Positions 47,977 through 58,945 of a stretch of 64,000 bases of DNA are shown one piece after another. The stretch is from NCBI GenBank assembly GCA_019022495.1, contig JAFEKR010000026.1:310001-374000 (forward strand). Reading direction: 5' to 3'. The position numbers and the translations under genes are program-made. Numbering within the stretch: position 1 is the stretch's first letter; each line of letters begins with the position of its first letter. The stretch comes from Epichloe hybrida. Taxonomy: Eukaryota; Ascomycota; Sordariomycetes; Hypocreales; Clavicipitaceae. The notes below the pieces were generated by a model. The model was not told where the DNA came from. It saw only the letters and a program-made list of their open reading frames with translations, and made no database searches.

Positions 47977-50014
47977 ATGGACGACTACATGTTTCGGTTC
48001 TATGTGGATGAGTGTCGGACGGTCGAAGAGGCGACGACGTATGTGGAAATCTTCAACTACTCGGTTCGTGTTACGTGCCACTGCAGAACTGGGCAATGCA
48101 AGGTGGTGAGCTGATAATATCTGTGTCTCGTTCGTCTCAGGATCCCTTTTACAACTCATACGAGGAGCATCCATTGACGGCGGATGAGTTCAGCAACTTC
48201 TTGCATCGACGGGTATGTACTCCGTGCACCACCCAGCCTGGGTCGAGATCGGACGGCAGTGCGAGTCATCGGGGATTGGGGAAATGTTGCTGACTTTGAC
48301 AGGGTGCATTTGCGCCTCCGGACAAGCTGCGAGAGGGGACCGAGTTGTTGAGTGGGATACGGCTAATGTGAGTGAGTCTCATGCTTTAAAAAGAGTCATT
48401 TGCTCCATCTACCCGAGTGCAGCAGTCGATCTAACAGTCAATAGCATTCAGAAAAATGCCAAGGACAAGGACACATTCATGCCAAAGGTGATATCACTGC
48501 CAAAGGACTCGTACGCGGCCATGGTAAGAGTGATGAAGTTGCCCTTTCGCGGCATCGAAACGACATCTGTCGTCGGGCCATTCTTTTGGTGTTCGTTTGA
48601 TCAGGACGACGATGATCCTCATTTGCGTGCGTTGTGTGTCCAATTTTGAGTTTTGCAGTGATGGCATGCCAACATACCTTTTCATTGACGCCTAACTTAC
48701 TGTTTGTTGTGTCCCCCGTGATAGAAATCATTCACAGGAAATCAGATGTTCGCAAAAAGGGCAAAACCCGCGGCTGGGAAATGATGCTCTCCTACTCCTT
48801 CAAGACAGGCATCACGACGGGCTTCGTCAAGGGAACCCCTTCGTCAGACATCGTCTCTGCACTGCAACACGTGCGCGCCTGCGCCGACCAAGTCGGACAC
48901 CCGATGCTGCTGCCCGTCATCATCCTCTCGTACGACTTGTCGCCCGCGAATGACCAGAAGCAGCGCGACGCGCGAGATTGGCTCCGCCGCCTCGAGAACG
49001 CCGTCAGTCTGCGCAACGAGGTCGAGGAGCACGAGCAGTACTTCCAAGATGGTCTGCTGGAAGTTGACGGGCTGAACCGCGACCTGGTCGAGTGCCACGG
49101 GCACGTCATGTGGAAGAGGCCGCAGGCGTACCTGGCTCTGGCCGAGGAAATGGAGAAGGCGATGGAGCGCTTCAAGGAGATGATGGGCGAGGTGGAGAGG
49201 GAGAGGCACGAGCTATGGGGGGACGCCGAAAGGACACACCACAAGTTGATTGATAAGCTGCATAGGAGCCTGGCTGCGCGGCTGGAGTTTTACAAGGCCA
49301 AGCTCAAGGGCTTGGAGAATTACATCCACACGACACTGGAGAGGTTGAAGGTTCAGAGGGAAGCGGTATGTCTCGCCATCTCCACGTCCTCCTCGACGTA
49401 CTGCAACAACACGCCACGCACACAGACAGTACTCCCTCACTCCGGCGTCCCTCACCCTGAACATTTCACGTAATCGTGCTTGTTGCTGACGAGAAACAAA
49501 AGCTATACAACATCATGTCTCAGCGCGAAGCACGGCTCAACCTCGAAATTGCCGGAGAACAGCGCCGCATCGCACACGCCAGTAAACGAGACAGCACAGC
49601 CATGAAGACCATCTCCCTCATGGGAACGCTCTTCCTCCCCGGGACGTACCTCGCTTCCGTCTTCAGCATGACATTCTTCAACTTTCAAGAAAGTAAGCCG
49701 GCTCAACAACTGAACTACCAATCCCCCCCCCATCCCCGCCGTTCTTCTAACGCGTTGTGTTGTACCCATTAGCCGCGCACCCCGTCTCCACAAGTCTATG
49801 GATCTACTTTGCCGTCACGATTCCCATCACTGCCTCCATCGTAGCCATATGGATGTTATTTGATCGCCGTCGCGAAGCCCAGTATGCCAAGGACGATGAG
49901 TACCTGGAGCAGAATATAGAAAAGATGGAGAAGGATATCATGTTTCATCTGAGGAAGAGGACCATGAGTAAGGCTCATACTTGGAACTCGCTCAGTTCGC
50001 CGCCGAGGCCGTGA
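47977..50014 (+). CDS. CorA-like two-span membrane protein without GMN motif
   Basis: There are seven exons: 47977-48063, 48141-48212, 48303-48367, 48445-48626, 48725-49365, 49503-49692 and 49773-50014, giving about 492 residues. The sixth acceptor is uncertain; 49494 also keeps frame and adds three residues. The soluble N-terminal part ends in a long helix rich in Glu/Arg. It is followed by SQREARLNLEIAGEQRRIAHASKRDSTAM and two membrane spans (TISLMGTLFLPGTYLASVFSM and SLWIYFAVTIPITASIVAIWM). This layout and the FLPGTYLASVFSM block mark fungal CorA-like proteins. The Gly-Met-Asn selectivity motif of true Mg2+ channels is absent after span 1 (FSMTFFNFQ), so magnesium transport should not be assumed. 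Confidence 0.83.
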
Positions 50015-50304
50015 TGAAGAGGGGGGAACAAAGGGACACACTGGTTTGTACTTGACGTGCAGCCTTGGGGAGACGGATTCACTGTTCAAGAGTTCAAGAT
50101 GCATTGCGGTTTGATTAATCATTAGAAAAAAAAGAAGTCTAGAAGGGATAGTGTCTATGCCAAAGAGCCTGTCGTAACGCCAGAACCATGCATCGTTCAT
50201 CGCGTGGCTTCATGTTCCCATCACGAATTGTTGTCTAGAAAATCAAAAAATCACTTGCGCCAGAATTGAAAAAAAAAAAAGAACAAAAAAAAAAAAAACC
50301 GGCA

Positions 50305-52493
50305 TCACAGCCGAATCTGCCCATCTCCGACGACCCATGGCCGCGTGTCCGCGTGATTCCGAGAGCTGCCTGCGTTGCCGTCGTTTTCCCCGCCCATCCA
50401 TTTCGGTTTTTTGAAGCCTTGTCCGATATCTTGGAACCATTTCGGCGGTTCAATGCTGTCCAGGGTGTTTTTCATCCTGTGGCCAATGATGTGGAACATG
50501 TTGTCGTCTTCGGGAACCTCGTCGGCAACTGATACGCGTGATGGCTGACCAGGCCGACGAGTGCTTGCCGATGGATCCTGAGAACGGCTAGGTGACCCTG
50601 CCGAGTCTCTGGAGGCGGGAATGGAGAGAGCGGGCGCTGCTGTCCTTGCTCCTGCGCCGCCGGCCAGCGCTACTCTCGTGGCTGTGTCACCTCGCCGTCG
50701 GTAAGTCGTGGTCCCCCCGAGCTCACGTTGGATGAGTTGACGGCCTTCCCTCCAAGATCCCGTGCCGTACGTTGGCGCGCTTTCGTCGTCGTCATCAATC
50801 ACGTCCATGCCGAAAAATAGGCGCTTGACTCTGCCGTACAGTCCAAATAGTGTTGCCACTACTGGGAACAGGACCACAATGGGAAACAGGTCATCAAACC
50901 ATCGGCCAGGCGCCGTTTCCTCAATCAGCTGGCCCAGGAACTTGTAGAACACCGTCTTCTCGTACACCTCTTTAGACAAGAAGGTCATGAAGTTGTATGA
51001 CAGGGGAATCGTCAGTTTGGCCACTTGCATCGAGTACCAGAATGCCGACTCGTAGGCTGTGTTCCGCTTCACCAATGCTCGTCCACGCCAGACCTTGACT
51101 TCAGTCATGGACAAGAAGGCTGCAGCGCACATGTAGCAAATCCAAAAGGCAGAAACAACTTGCCCAGCAAAGCCCACTTCTGGCTTTTCACCTACCCAGT
51201 GATGCACTACGCTGAGCCGGATGACGGACAGGCGCGGGAACGTGTATCGTACCAACTCGGACCAAACGACACAGGCTGAAGCTAGGCCGAGAAGTACTCC
51301 AGATGCCACGTGGGCATAGGGAACGACATGGTAGTACCAGATATACCTGGTGTATGGGGTGAAAAACTTGGTTTCATCCCATACTCCGGCATTCGGTGAT
51401 GCTTGACCAAATTCCAGCTTTTTGGACGCGGCGGAATCCAATATGGCCTGCAAGTCCCCAGCTTCTTGCACCAATCGCGTCCACTCGCCGACATATCGAG
51501 ACCGGGCATGGCGAGCGCGAACGAGTCTTCGGGTCAGCTCGGCTAGATACTTTTCAGTAATGACAGTCGGAACGCTACGGTTAGGGGCTCCCGCGACAGG
51601 CATGGATGCGCCAGGCTGAGATGGCCAAATATTCGCCAGTTCCTGCAACTCCTCGATCCATTCTTGAAAATCCAGCGCGGTACCCGTTTTCCGTCGACCA
51701 AGTTCCATGACCTGGGATTCTATTTCTTCAAGAGCAATCAGCGTGTCCTCCATGTGCTCATGAACCTTGGGCGCTCGCGTTTGCAGACGCCGCAGCCTGC
51801 CGCTTATGCTCGCATTGCGAAGCAACCGCCGCGGTATGGAGATCAGCCCGTGACCCATGAGATAGATAGCCAGCACAAGTCCCCAGCAATAAGCAAGAGT
51901 CATCACAAGGCCTTTGAGCGACACGAAAGAGAGCCTGTAGGCGATGATTACATAGAGCAACCCTACCGCGCTGGAGCCGAGTACGATTGCGTAGAATTGG
52001 GCGTTTTGTTGGAGCGAGTATGTCAGCTTGTCGTTCGGTTCGTGGTAGCCGGCGTCTGAATATTCGCCAAGAATGGGTAGAATAAACCTGAATGTGTTAG
52101 TATTTTGCCATCGGAAGAGAACGAGAGCCGTGGGCAAAGAGTCACATGCCAGGTCAAGACAAAGGTAAGCCAGTAGGTAATTCGCCACGACACCAAGACG
52201 AGGCGCTCCGGAAGCCATATTCCTCGGGTAGCCTCGTCGTTGGTTGAGGCGCTAGATGCCAAGTCTATAGGCACGAGAAGCACAGCTATAGATGGTAGCC
52301 ACAAGGCGAAGAATATGGGGACGAGGTAGAAGCCGGGCGTGGTTCGTAGGGGAAGGTAATAGCGCAAGATGAACAGCGCAACAACAGATATCCCAAGTAG
52401 CGCGATGATGGAAAAGGTGATGGATCCGACCGGCGCGGCGCTGCTGGTGATGTGAGCCATGGGCCATGGCGACGGGCTCATGAGAAAGTCCAT
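50305..52493 (-). CDS. LMBR1-domain multi-pass membrane protein (LMBD2-like)
   Basis: Exons are 52493-52150 and 52087-50305, giving 708 residues. The intron must be GC-AG (ACCTG|GCATGT...TTCAG, phase 2), which restores LTWFILPILGEY, the hallmark of LMBR1 proteins. The tempting GT two bases further on breaks the frame. Hydrophobic spans lie at about residues 20-50, 60-80, 100-125 and 150-195, then after a cytosolic coiled segment (about 215-345) at about 370-400, 420-440 and 460-490. The C-terminal 200 residues are hydrophilic and Ser/Arg-rich. LMBR1 proteins are lysosomal or plasma-membrane proteins linked to receptor trafficking in animals. The fungal role is not established. The gene converges on the CorA-like gene with 290 bp between. 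Confidence 0.87.
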
Positions 52494-52957
52494 ACAGGCG
52501 TCGCTGCTGACGATGTGAAGAGCGATGCTGAAGAGCGATGCTGAAGAGCGATGCTGAAGAAGGCGACTGCGTCAAGACAGGTCCAGTCAGTTCTGGTCTG
52601 GTCAGGTCTGGTCTGGTCTGGTCAAGGTCAGTGTAGGTCAGTTGAGCCTAAACTAGCGGCATGCGTCGCCCCTGGCTCAGGCGACTTTGGCGGTCGCATG
52701 ACGCAATGACGGGCGCTACGAATGCTGAAGCAGTTACCGAGGCGCCGCGCCGGCATCCAAGTTGCAGGCGGCTGCCCGGGCGACACAGGATCCAGATGAG
52801 GATCTAGATGCCTCAAATGTGGGGCTTTAATTGATTTGCGCGCGCAAACCGCGTGCGAGCTTCGAGCAAGCGCGTCTCACCAACCCTCACAACCTCCCTC
52901 ACCAATCCTGATCACACTCGTTGCCATCCATCACCTGGAAGCATTCTCTCGCTCGCC
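52494..52957. promoter_or_regulatory. Divergent promoter region, LMBR1 / HAT1, with minisatellites
   Basis: This 464-bp spacer holds both promoters. It contains three exact copies of a 13-bp unit (52521-52559) and a GGTCT-type pentamer array (about 52588-52623). Confidence 0.55.
52521..52559. repeat. Minisatellite, 13-bp unit AGCGATGCTGAAG, 3 copies
   Basis: Exact copies lie at 52521, 52534 and 52547, inside the LMBR1 5' leader or promoter just upstream of its ATG. Confidence 0.92.
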
Positions 52958-54546
52958 ATGGCTGCTCTACCTGACTTGACCGACTGTAAGTCGACGATGC
53001 CCAACTGCAGTTTCACTGTGCCAAAATCCCCCGTGCTCGACTGAAAACTCTTGGCAGGGATCGTCGACTCCAACGAGGCGCTCAGCGTGAGCCTCGTTTC
53101 GCCCTCGAAATCTGGGCTTCGTCTCGTCGATACTTTCCACCCAAAATTTACGTACCCTATCTTTGGCGACGAGGAGAAAATCTTCGGCTACAGAGACCTG
53201 AAGATCAGCTTGCGCTACAGGGCGAACGACATGCGGCCGCATGTGGATGTTGCCTACAGCAAAAAGCTGGCACCTCCGGCTGGCGTGGATGAGCCGGCAG
53301 ATATCAACGCCATACTTCAGGAAGGAAACCATCTGCCTAAGGGTAAGTTAATCTTGGGTTTCTACATTTTCTCCAATGCCATGCCCCCATTCATTGACCC
53401 GACCCCGTTCTAGTTGCATTCGTCAAGAGCTCCGATTTCGAAAGCAGCGCTCAGCAACTTGGCGACAACTGGACGCCTCCAGGTAGCCTTCATGAGACCC
53501 TAGACGGACCAGACGGGCAGTATGAGATCTGGAAGGGCAGCTTGGCCGACCCATCAATCTTGCAGCTGAACTCTCGCATTCAGATCCTTGTTCCCCTTTT
53601 CATCGAGGGTGGTTCATACATAGGCCAAGACCCGGACTCCGACTCGTCCGAGCAGAATCTGTCTGACGCAGACCGCTGGACCTTGTTCCTTCTCTACCGT
53701 ACTCAGAGATCACTCGATGAACCGGACAGGAAGTCTTACGTATTTGTCGGATTCTCGACCATTTATCGGTTCTTCTATTTCGGACAAGCTCCAACCCCCC
53801 CACCCGAAGGAGACGGTTGGGAGCTGCCAGAAGGCAATCTTGACTTATCCACGCTTCCTTGCAGAACAAGGCTATCCCAGTTCGTCATCTTGCCACCATT
53901 CCAGGGCAAGGGTAACGGAGCCAAACTATACAAGTCAATTTTCCAATACTACCACCGACACAAGCAAACCCATGAGTTCACCGTTGAGAATCCTAATGAA
54001 GCATTTGATGATCTGAGAGACATCTGCGACCTCGCCTATCTGAAATCGATCCCCGAGTTCAAGGACCTCAAATTGGACGCCTCCGTTACTATTCCCAAGA
54101 AAGGGGTCGTTCCCAAATTGATAGTCGGTGAGGAAAAGCTTGAAGAGATCCGCCAAAGGGCAAAAATTGCCCCTAGACAGTTTTATCGAGTCCTAGAAAT
54201 GTACCTCATGTCCCAACTTCCACCCTCTGTCCGACCTACAATGGTGTTGGACGATACACCTCCGGCGCCAACCAAAGAAGATAAGCATCTCGAAAGGATT
54301 TGGCAGTTGGTAGCCAAGCAAAGGCTATACAAACATAACAAAGAACTACTATCTCAGGTCGGACCTTCTGAACGTATAGACAAACTTCAGGAGACTTTGA
54401 CCGGCGTTGAGCTTGAATACGCCAGACTACTGGCTGCTTATGAAAGAACATTGAAACATGGCCAGGAGAATGCAGATGGGAAGCGGAAACTGAATGGAGA
54501 CGAGTCTGAAAGCGCGAGAAAAAAGGCGAGAGTCGGGGAAGCTTAG
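52958..54546 (+). CDS. hat1: Histone acetyltransferase type B catalytic subunit HAT1
   Basis: Exons are 52958-52985, 53058-53342 and 53414-54546, giving 481 residues. The first coding exon has only 28 nt (MAALPDLTD) and joins to WIVDSNEALSVSLVSP. The Hat1 N-terminal domain includes FHPKFTYPIFGDEEKIFGY. The GNAT core has YVFVGFSTIYRFFYF and the acetyl-CoA loop QFVILPPFQGKGNGAKLY (Q-x-x-G-x-G type, about residue 261-275), followed by TVENPNEAFDDLRD. A charged C-terminal extension ends GESARKKARVGEA-like with basic residues. HAT1 acetylates newly made histone H4 at Lys5 and Lys12 together with the RbAp-type subunit HAT2 before chromatin assembly. Confidence 0.95.
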
Positions 54547-55155
54547 CGCATTTCGTCAGCAGTTGGGTGGTTCAGGATAATGGTCATTTGCAAAAATGTG
54601 GTGTTTTTTTTCCCCTTCTTTTTCATGGCGTTTTTAGGGCAATCAGGGGGATGGTCATGGAGACTGTCAACTGTATCTTTAAATTGCCACGATGGATTCA
54701 TGCTGCGAGCAAAACTCGAACGGGTTTGAGTTTGACTTGCGCCAACACAACCACAAACTTCATCGCCAACTTTGCTCTAACATCGCAGCCCCCCGTCACG
54801 AAGCTCGTTTCCACATGTCACATCGGGAATCAATCACCGCAGTCCCCTTTTATTCGTATGTAGATTATTACACTGGCTGGGTATCGCCAGCAATCCCGAT
54901 GTCTTTACAAATCCGACGCATTGGCCACTACCAATGAGTGAATTTTCTTTAATTAAATTAAATCACCTTACTGGTGTTGGAACAAGCATGATGTCAATTA
55001 ACCGTGCGCGATTTCCCTGTGGGTTAATACCCGTGGCCGCGATCATGGCCGCGCAGTGGGCAGCGTGGCCTCTCATCATGTGGCTGCCTATAACCCTCTT
55101 TAATCCTTGATTCCGTCACTTTCGGAATCAATGAGCTCCTTGGCTCTCGCATGCT
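54547..55155. other. Convergent spacer, HAT1 / P5C reductase
   Basis: This is 0.6 kb between converging genes. There is a T8 run near 54604 and an AT-rich patch with ATTAAATTAAATC near 54952. No gene can be supported; it is presumably two 3' untranslated regions. Confidence 0.5.
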
Positions 55156-56222
55156 TCATCCAGTGGTGTTGAATCTGGTCCCGTTCACACCCTGAACACC
55201 TTTTCCAAGCTGGCTGGCAACAACGGTTGCCTCACGAATGGCACGGGAGATGGTTCCCCTAGCTCGGCCTTCTTCCAAGACCAATAGTCCACCAATCGTA
55301 CACCCACCGGGCGTACAAACCTTTTCACGGAGGAGAGCAGGGTGCTCACCACTCTTAACGAGGCCAGTCATACCTCGCATTGACTGAGTTGCCATTCTTT
55401 GAGCTTCGGCACGGGGCAAGCCCATTGCCACAGCGCCATCAATAGCAGCTTCCAGCATCAGCGCAAACATGGCCGGGGATGATCCGCAAAGAGCCGTGCT
55501 GGCGTCCATGTTGTTCAATGGCAGGTAGACAACATCGCCGATGCATCTGAATATCCAGGTAACCAGGGCCTTGGATTGAGGGGGCAGAGGAGGCTCAGTG
55601 ATGCCAATAACAGTCATTGATTCCCGTATGAGAGCAGCAGTGTTGCACATGGCTCGAACGACACGGCATCGCCCATCTTCATCGGGATTGGAGGTGGGGA
55701 CCGCTCCGTGAAGAGCAGATTCAATGTGCTCAGCGGTGATGCCGGCGCATACGCTGATGAGCAGCTTCCCCTCCAACGCAGCCGCCATGCCGGGTTGGCC
55801 TAGAACGTTGTTCACCATGTATGGCTTGCAGCCGAGAAGAACAACCCGAGCCTGCTGCACAGCGGCGAGGTTATCGTTTTGCACCACCTTGACAATGGAT
55901 GAATGCTCCCACAAAGCGGACTTGACTCTCTTTGCGCTTTCAGCACTGCGGACGCAGGCAATGAACCGGGAAGGCAATGACCGAGGTAGTTCCTCTCCCG
56001 CAGTTGGTGCGCCAGGTAATGGGCTTTGGAGAGGTCGAGGGCCGTTGATCTCGGCCAGGGAGGTGAGAATGCCATTGAGGATGGCAATTCCCATGGTGCC
56101 TGTGACCTGTTATGAGAATTTTTTGCTACCCCACCTAGAGCATAGAGAATATACATGTATATAAAGTACTGACCACACCCAAGCACCGTCATGGTGAAAT
56201 CGCCCTGCTCTTGGGGACTCAT
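55156..56222 (-). CDS. pro3: Pyrroline-5-carboxylate reductase (proline biosynthesis)
   Basis: Exons are 56222-56174 and 56099-55156 (GTCAGT...CACAG, phase 1), giving 330 residues. The junction completes the Rossmann NAD(P) motif VLGCGTMGIAIL at about residues 13-24. Other family blocks are VVLLGCKPYMV, LLISVCAGITAEHIE, RVVRAMCNTAALI, ALCGSSPAMFALMLEA and the substrate signature MTGLVKSGEHPALLREKVCTPGG. It catalyses the last step of proline synthesis, reducing pyrroline-5-carboxylate with NAD(P)H in the cytosol. A second in-frame ATG precedes TVLGCG, but the first ATG at 56222 is used here. Confidence 0.95.
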
Positions 56223-56687
56223 TTTAGTTTGCTCACACGTGCGAGGATTGACGGTGACGTCAGGGTAGTTGGGATACTCCTCGAGGCACGAAGCAAAAAG
56301 GTGAATAAGCTTTCTTGAGTACTTTGGCAAGTGACTGGCTGAATCTCAGTTGCGAGAACAATCTAGAAGTTTGAATCCTTGCTGACTCCAAGCCAGGAAG
56401 AATGAGAGAGTTGTTAATAAGTTGTCGTTGTGAAATCCAATCCGCATTGCCCCACGTCAGTTGGCCCGTGGCTTTGCCGTGGCGAGGGTTTCGACTGATT
56501 GAGTGGTGACCACTGGTGAGTGGCCCTGAGTGGCCGCCCGCTCCGAGATCCACCTGCTTTAGCCAGAGTCAGAAGTGAGTGAGCGCCGCTTTCATTTCAT
56601 TTTGACAAGCCTTCCAATCGCCTTGGTCCAGCAGCTTGTAGCTTTCGAAACAATAGCCCGATTTCGCAATCATAGCCAGAAGTTGAC
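56223..56687. promoter_or_regulatory. Divergent promoter region, P5C reductase / CTK3
   Basis: This is a 465-bp spacer between divergent starts. No named element or coding sequence is seen. Confidence 0.5.
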
Positions 56688-57599
56688 ATGGCAGATCCAT
56701 TCGAGGTTCGCATGCGCTTCAGCCTGCAATTGCAGCATCTCAACGCCTCGGTCAATTCTGCACAAAAGGCTGCTCAGTATGCCCTTAAATACAAAGACAT
56801 GGACGAGGACTTGCACTCCTGTATCCTCGAGCAGGTGGAACGTGTGAGGTTTATTTTAATTTACTTTTAAGAATCTGTCGTGGAATACTGATAGCAAGCT
56901 AATAGTTTCTCGCAGAATAATATGAACACTCGTGCAAATATCATGTTCTTCATAGAACACTTTTTGGATTTGGCGAAAGAGGGACATGCCGACTACGTTC
57001 GCATGATACAGCGTGATATCATCCGAGTAGTTGATGCCGTCGCTCCCGATGATGGTTCAGGAGCCACCAACGTCAAGGTGGTTCGAAGGGTGAGTTGGAC
57101 GTGCAAATGCGCCATTGAGAGTAAAGCAATCCCGGTGAGTTCGCGTCGCTGATGAAAACGATAGGTCTTACAAGGCCTTCAGAGTAAAGGTCATCTGGAA
57201 TCGCAAGCAGTCAGCCAGATCGAAGATGTGCTCAAAGAGCGAGAAACCAACGATGCCGATATAAGCCCTGCTTCACCGCCTGCTGATGTTGAAATGACTG
57301 ATCAAGCCAGTGTTCCGGCTGCACCCAAGACTGGACAGAAACCAGCAGCACATGGTCTAGACAAGCGCCAGATTGAACAACGCATAGAAGAGGACAGGGA
57401 GCGACACAAACGACAACGCGAGAGCATTTGGGCGATTCCGAGGATGGACAATGCAGAGCTGAACAAGCTGTGGGAAGAGACGAGCGACTTCGGGGAGGAC
57501 GATGATCGACTTCTCACCGAAGAAGCAGATGATTTTGAAAAAGAAATGATCATGCAGCAATGTCCTCATAGACGTGCTGCCAATGGAGATCAACGTTGA
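56688..57599 (+). CDS. ctk3: CTD kinase subunit gamma (CTK3)
   Basis: Exons are 56688-56843, 56916-57089 and 57165-57599, giving 254 residues. Residues about 4-120 form a CID-like helical domain: DPFEVRMRFSLQLQHLNAS, QKAAQYALKYKDMDEDLHSCI and NNMNTRANIMFFIEHFLDLAKE. The C-terminal part has an acidic linker and a conserved charged segment (IEQRIEEDRERHKRQRESIWAIP, then LNKLWEETSDFGEDD). CTK3 joins CTK1 kinase and CTK2 cyclin in CTDK-I, which phosphorylates Ser2 of the RNA polymerase II C-terminal domain during elongation. All junctions are GT-AG in phase 0. Confidence 0.92.
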
Positions 57600-58002
57600 A
57601 GACTGTATGTTTAGGGGCGTTTCGGTTGCGTTGCATGGCAAGGCATGGCATGGCATGGCGTTCGTGTATGGAGTCATATTTTTCGTGGGGGCTCTGCCGT
57701 AAAAAGTTGGTTGGGAGATAGGTTTGACTTGATACCCATAACAGGTTTTGCTTTTTGCATCGGATCTGGACAATGTTTTCATGTCGCCGTGGTCTTCAAA
57801 GTGGTACCCATGGTTGATTTGGATGGCGTTTTTGGGGCATTTAGTTTTTTTTTTTAAAATGAGGAAAAGGAGCACGCCCTTTCAGATACTAGTACAGGTG
57901 ATGTTCTCTTGTGTCTTTTTGTACATGCAAAGCCGGCCTTCCAAGGTAAATGTCGTAGTCCAATCGTCGCAAACCCTCGAGACAGCTGTCCCGTTTCCCT
58001 CC
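57600..58002. other. Convergent spacer, CTK3 / mitochondrial L12
   Basis: These 403 bp of presumed 3' untranslated sequence include a GGCAT tandem near 57638-57660 and a T10 run near 57846. No gene is seen. Confidence 0.5.
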
Positions 58003-58612
58003 TTACTCCATAGCCACAGTAGCACCCAACTCCTTCATAGTAGCAATGATTTTCTCGGCCTCCTCCTTGGGGACGTTCTCTTTCATCATCTTGGGTGCGC
58101 TCTCGACGAATTTCTTGCTGTCCACTAAGCTGAGCCCCAGCAAGCTCTTGACCTCCTTGATAATCTTGGCTTTGGCGCCGGCATCGAACGCTTGCAATTT
58201 GAGGGTGAAGAGTGTCTTCTCGGCGGCGGCTGGTGCAGCCTCTTCGGCTTCCTCGGCGGCGGCGGGAGCGGCGGCGGGAGCAGCAGAAAAGCCCCCCATG
58301 GGCATGTCGGGGATATTCAGTGTGCTCTGCTCTTCAAAGTCAGTAACAACGTCCATTGGGTTTCATACTTCACAGGGCTGTGGGTCAACGCACCTTGAGG
58401 CTTGAAACCAGGTCTGCGGTCTCAAGCAACGTCAGTTTGCTGATCTGGTCGACAATCTCGGCAATCTTGGGGTTGGTGGCAGCGGCCTCGGTCGAGTTGA
58501 ACCTCCTTGCTGTGGAAGCAACACGAAGCATTTGTGCGGAAGCTTTGGCGGAGTGGACAGAGCGCAATTGGCGAGCGCAGCTCTGCGCGGCGTACCGGCA
58601 AGACATGGCCAT
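58003..58612 (-). CDS. mnp1: Mitochondrial ribosomal protein bL12m (MNP1/MRPL12)
   Basis: Exons are 58612-58394 and 58326-58003 (GTGCGT...GCAG, phase 0), giving 180 residues. The N-terminus (MAMSCRYAAQ...RQLRSVHSAKA...ARRFNS) is a mitochondrial presequence. It is followed by the L7/L12 dimerisation domain (PKIAEIVDQISKLTLLETADLVSSLK), an Ala/Glu/Pro hinge and the C-terminal domain (KTLFTLKLQAFDAGAKAKIIKEVKSL, KKFVESAPKMMKENVPKEEAEKI). The protein forms the stalk of the mitochondrial large subunit and recruits translation factors. A second ATG two codons later could also serve as start. The gene is divergent to midasin. Confidence 0.95.
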
Positions 58613-58945
58613 GACTTGTCGATGTGAAAAGGCGCAAAATTGGTAGATGTCGTCGTCGAACGAGATGAACCGGTCGCGTGCGGGCTTCCCTCTCAATCAG
58701 GAGCCTGTCCTGAAGTTTTTCGAGCTCGCCACGGTTGGTTTGCCAAGGCGATGGTCCCACCAACGGTGCTGATTGGCTCGGAAAAACTGGTAGCACCACT
58801 TCCGGACCAGATCCCTGCAGGCCCATTAGGAAAAAAAAAAAAAAAAAAGTGCATGAGCATGCAATGCAGGTAGGTGTATGAGTCGAGGAGGAACCATACA
58901 AACAGCACACGAAAACGAAAACTTTTTGTCGATAACGACGCAATC
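58613..58945. promoter_or_regulatory. Divergent promoter region, bL12m / midasin
   Basis: This is a 333-bp spacer shared by two ribosome-related genes, with a run of 18 A at about 58831-58848. No named element is seen. Confidence 0.55.

Noticed and set aside
52144..52145. GT donor just inside the LMBR1 exon 1 end
   Set aside because: It gives phase 0 against a phase-2 acceptor and breaks the frame; the overlapping GC donor joins the conserved LTW-FILP.
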